From Limnephilus marmoratus (lineage: Eukaryota; Arthropoda; Insecta; Trichoptera; Limnephilidae), in the NCBI GenBank assembly GCA_917880885.1, contig OU862913.1, positions 7,564,001-7,628,000 of the forward strand: DNA of 64,000 nucleotides. The letters are read 5' to 3'. Positions 63,256 through 64,000 of this stretch are shown in pieces; position 1 is the first letter of the stretch; each line of letters begins with the position of its first letter. The notes below the pieces were generated by a model. The model worked only from the letters and a program-made list of their open reading frames with translations, made no database searches and was not told where the DNA came from. The position numbers and the translations under genes are program-made.

Positions 63256-63640
63256 GTAAGTTAAATTAAAAAATTAATACCTACATTGAAAATGAAGCAT
63301 GTTTAATTTGGAATTTTAAATTACTCAATTGAATTTCTCGCAATGGGTTACTGATTCCTCAACCTCTTTTAATTTGGGACATGCATTAAGTTATACTTAT
63401 TATTTTACATTAAAAATGCGTAAATATAGATGGAAGTAAAAACCTTTCCATTCTTCAAAAACAGGGTCCTTCTTGATGCATCGGCCCCCGAAGTAGACAT
63501 CTGGTGTTATTCTTTTATCTTATATTCTTCATCTTAAAGTTTCTTATCCAAATTCCCGTAAATTCATGCTAAATAATCGGAATCTTTAATCTTTAAAATG
63601 TATTGTTTTTATTAAGAGGTTTTGTTGTGGGTCAATGATA

Positions 63641-64000
63641 ACTAACTAACTAACCATCACGCCGTTTCCCCACAGGGGTAGGCAGGGAGGACGGACCGCC
63701 AAACAACTCGATCTTGGCACACACTCTTTGCCTCACTCACATTCATACATCGTCTCATACATACTCTTCTATTATTCTGACTTTTGACAGGGCCCATCTC
63801 AATTATCTGATTCACTTGATCGTGTCATGTCTTCCTCGGACGTCCCCGACTTCTTGTACCATTCACATTTGCGTCATAAATTCTTTTTACAGTACTTTCT
63901 TCGTTCATTCGCTTTACATGCCGGAACCACATGAGGGTCCCTTTCTTAATCATACTCATTACGCTTACATCAACCTTACATTCTTTGCGGATATCCACAT
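63641..64000 (-). pseudogene. RTE-type retrotransposon 3' end, copy 3
   Basis: AACTAACTAACTAACCATCACGCCG begins the inverse of the 3' tail and stop region, and homology to copies 1 and 2 continues to the window edge (CGTCCCCGACTTCTTGTACC; CACATGAGGGTCCC). Sequence differences show it is an independent insertion. Confidence 0.85.

Overview
This is animal, almost certainly insect, nuclear DNA. It is AT-rich, has intron-like splice signals, and nearly every recognisable gene belongs to a transposable element. Frequent GTACCTA-type motifs and the mix of BEL/Pao, Ty3/gypsy, CR1/L2-like, RTE, hAT and Mutator-like elements fit a large, transposon-rich insect genome such as Lepidoptera or Hemiptera, but the species cannot be named from the sequence. 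The only host-type genes I can support are a C2H2 zinc-finger gene on the minus strand (47638-48794), one exon of a divergent paralogue on the plus strand (63099-63255) and a decayed trace of that exon near 61760.

0-21 kb. A decayed hAT element (2098-3916) is followed by RT debris and a repeat called R here. R was entered by a 432-bp inverted-repeat element (8-bp target duplication) and by a near-complete CR1/L2-like retrotransposon (5845-12502, minus, duplication ACACT). The retrotransposon was itself split by a hAT element (8012-10135, duplication CTGAAGAA). From 13.05 to 20.7 kb lies a foldback-like structure. Its inverted arms are built of ~139-bp tandem units, it encloses pieces of an unrecognised gene, and it was entered by a second foldback element (17701-19631). 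Its left arm was also entered by an intact-looking Mutator-like element (13122-16707) encoding a FLYWCH plus MULE transposase. The right arm keeps the empty insertion site.

22.9-41.6 kb. One BEL/Pao element (LTRs 22885-23302 and 41220-41637, duplication CATAG) holds two later insertions. One is a 3.3-kb hAT element (27514-30807, duplication CTCAGAGG) filled with a ~190-bp satellite array that shows a three-unit higher-order repeat. The other is a complete Ty3/gypsy element (31409-40975, duplication ATAT) with LTRs that look identical and open gag and pol frames.

42.7-64 kb. This region holds hAT fragments and a 2.5-kb hAT element carrying degenerate zinc-finger-derived tandem repeats, the zinc-finger gene, a second BEL/Pao element with a 1635-codon open frame (49375-56281, minus), three 5'-truncated RTE copies, several inverted-repeat elements and the paralogous zinc-finger exon.

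Most of the biology is nested transposition. The order of events can be read from target duplications. The most unusual signals are the zinc-finger-derived repeats shared by hAT elements with different termini, the satellite array built from a small hAT-like unit, and a BEL copy with unmutated LTRs whose coding region lost several domains by frame-preserving deletions.
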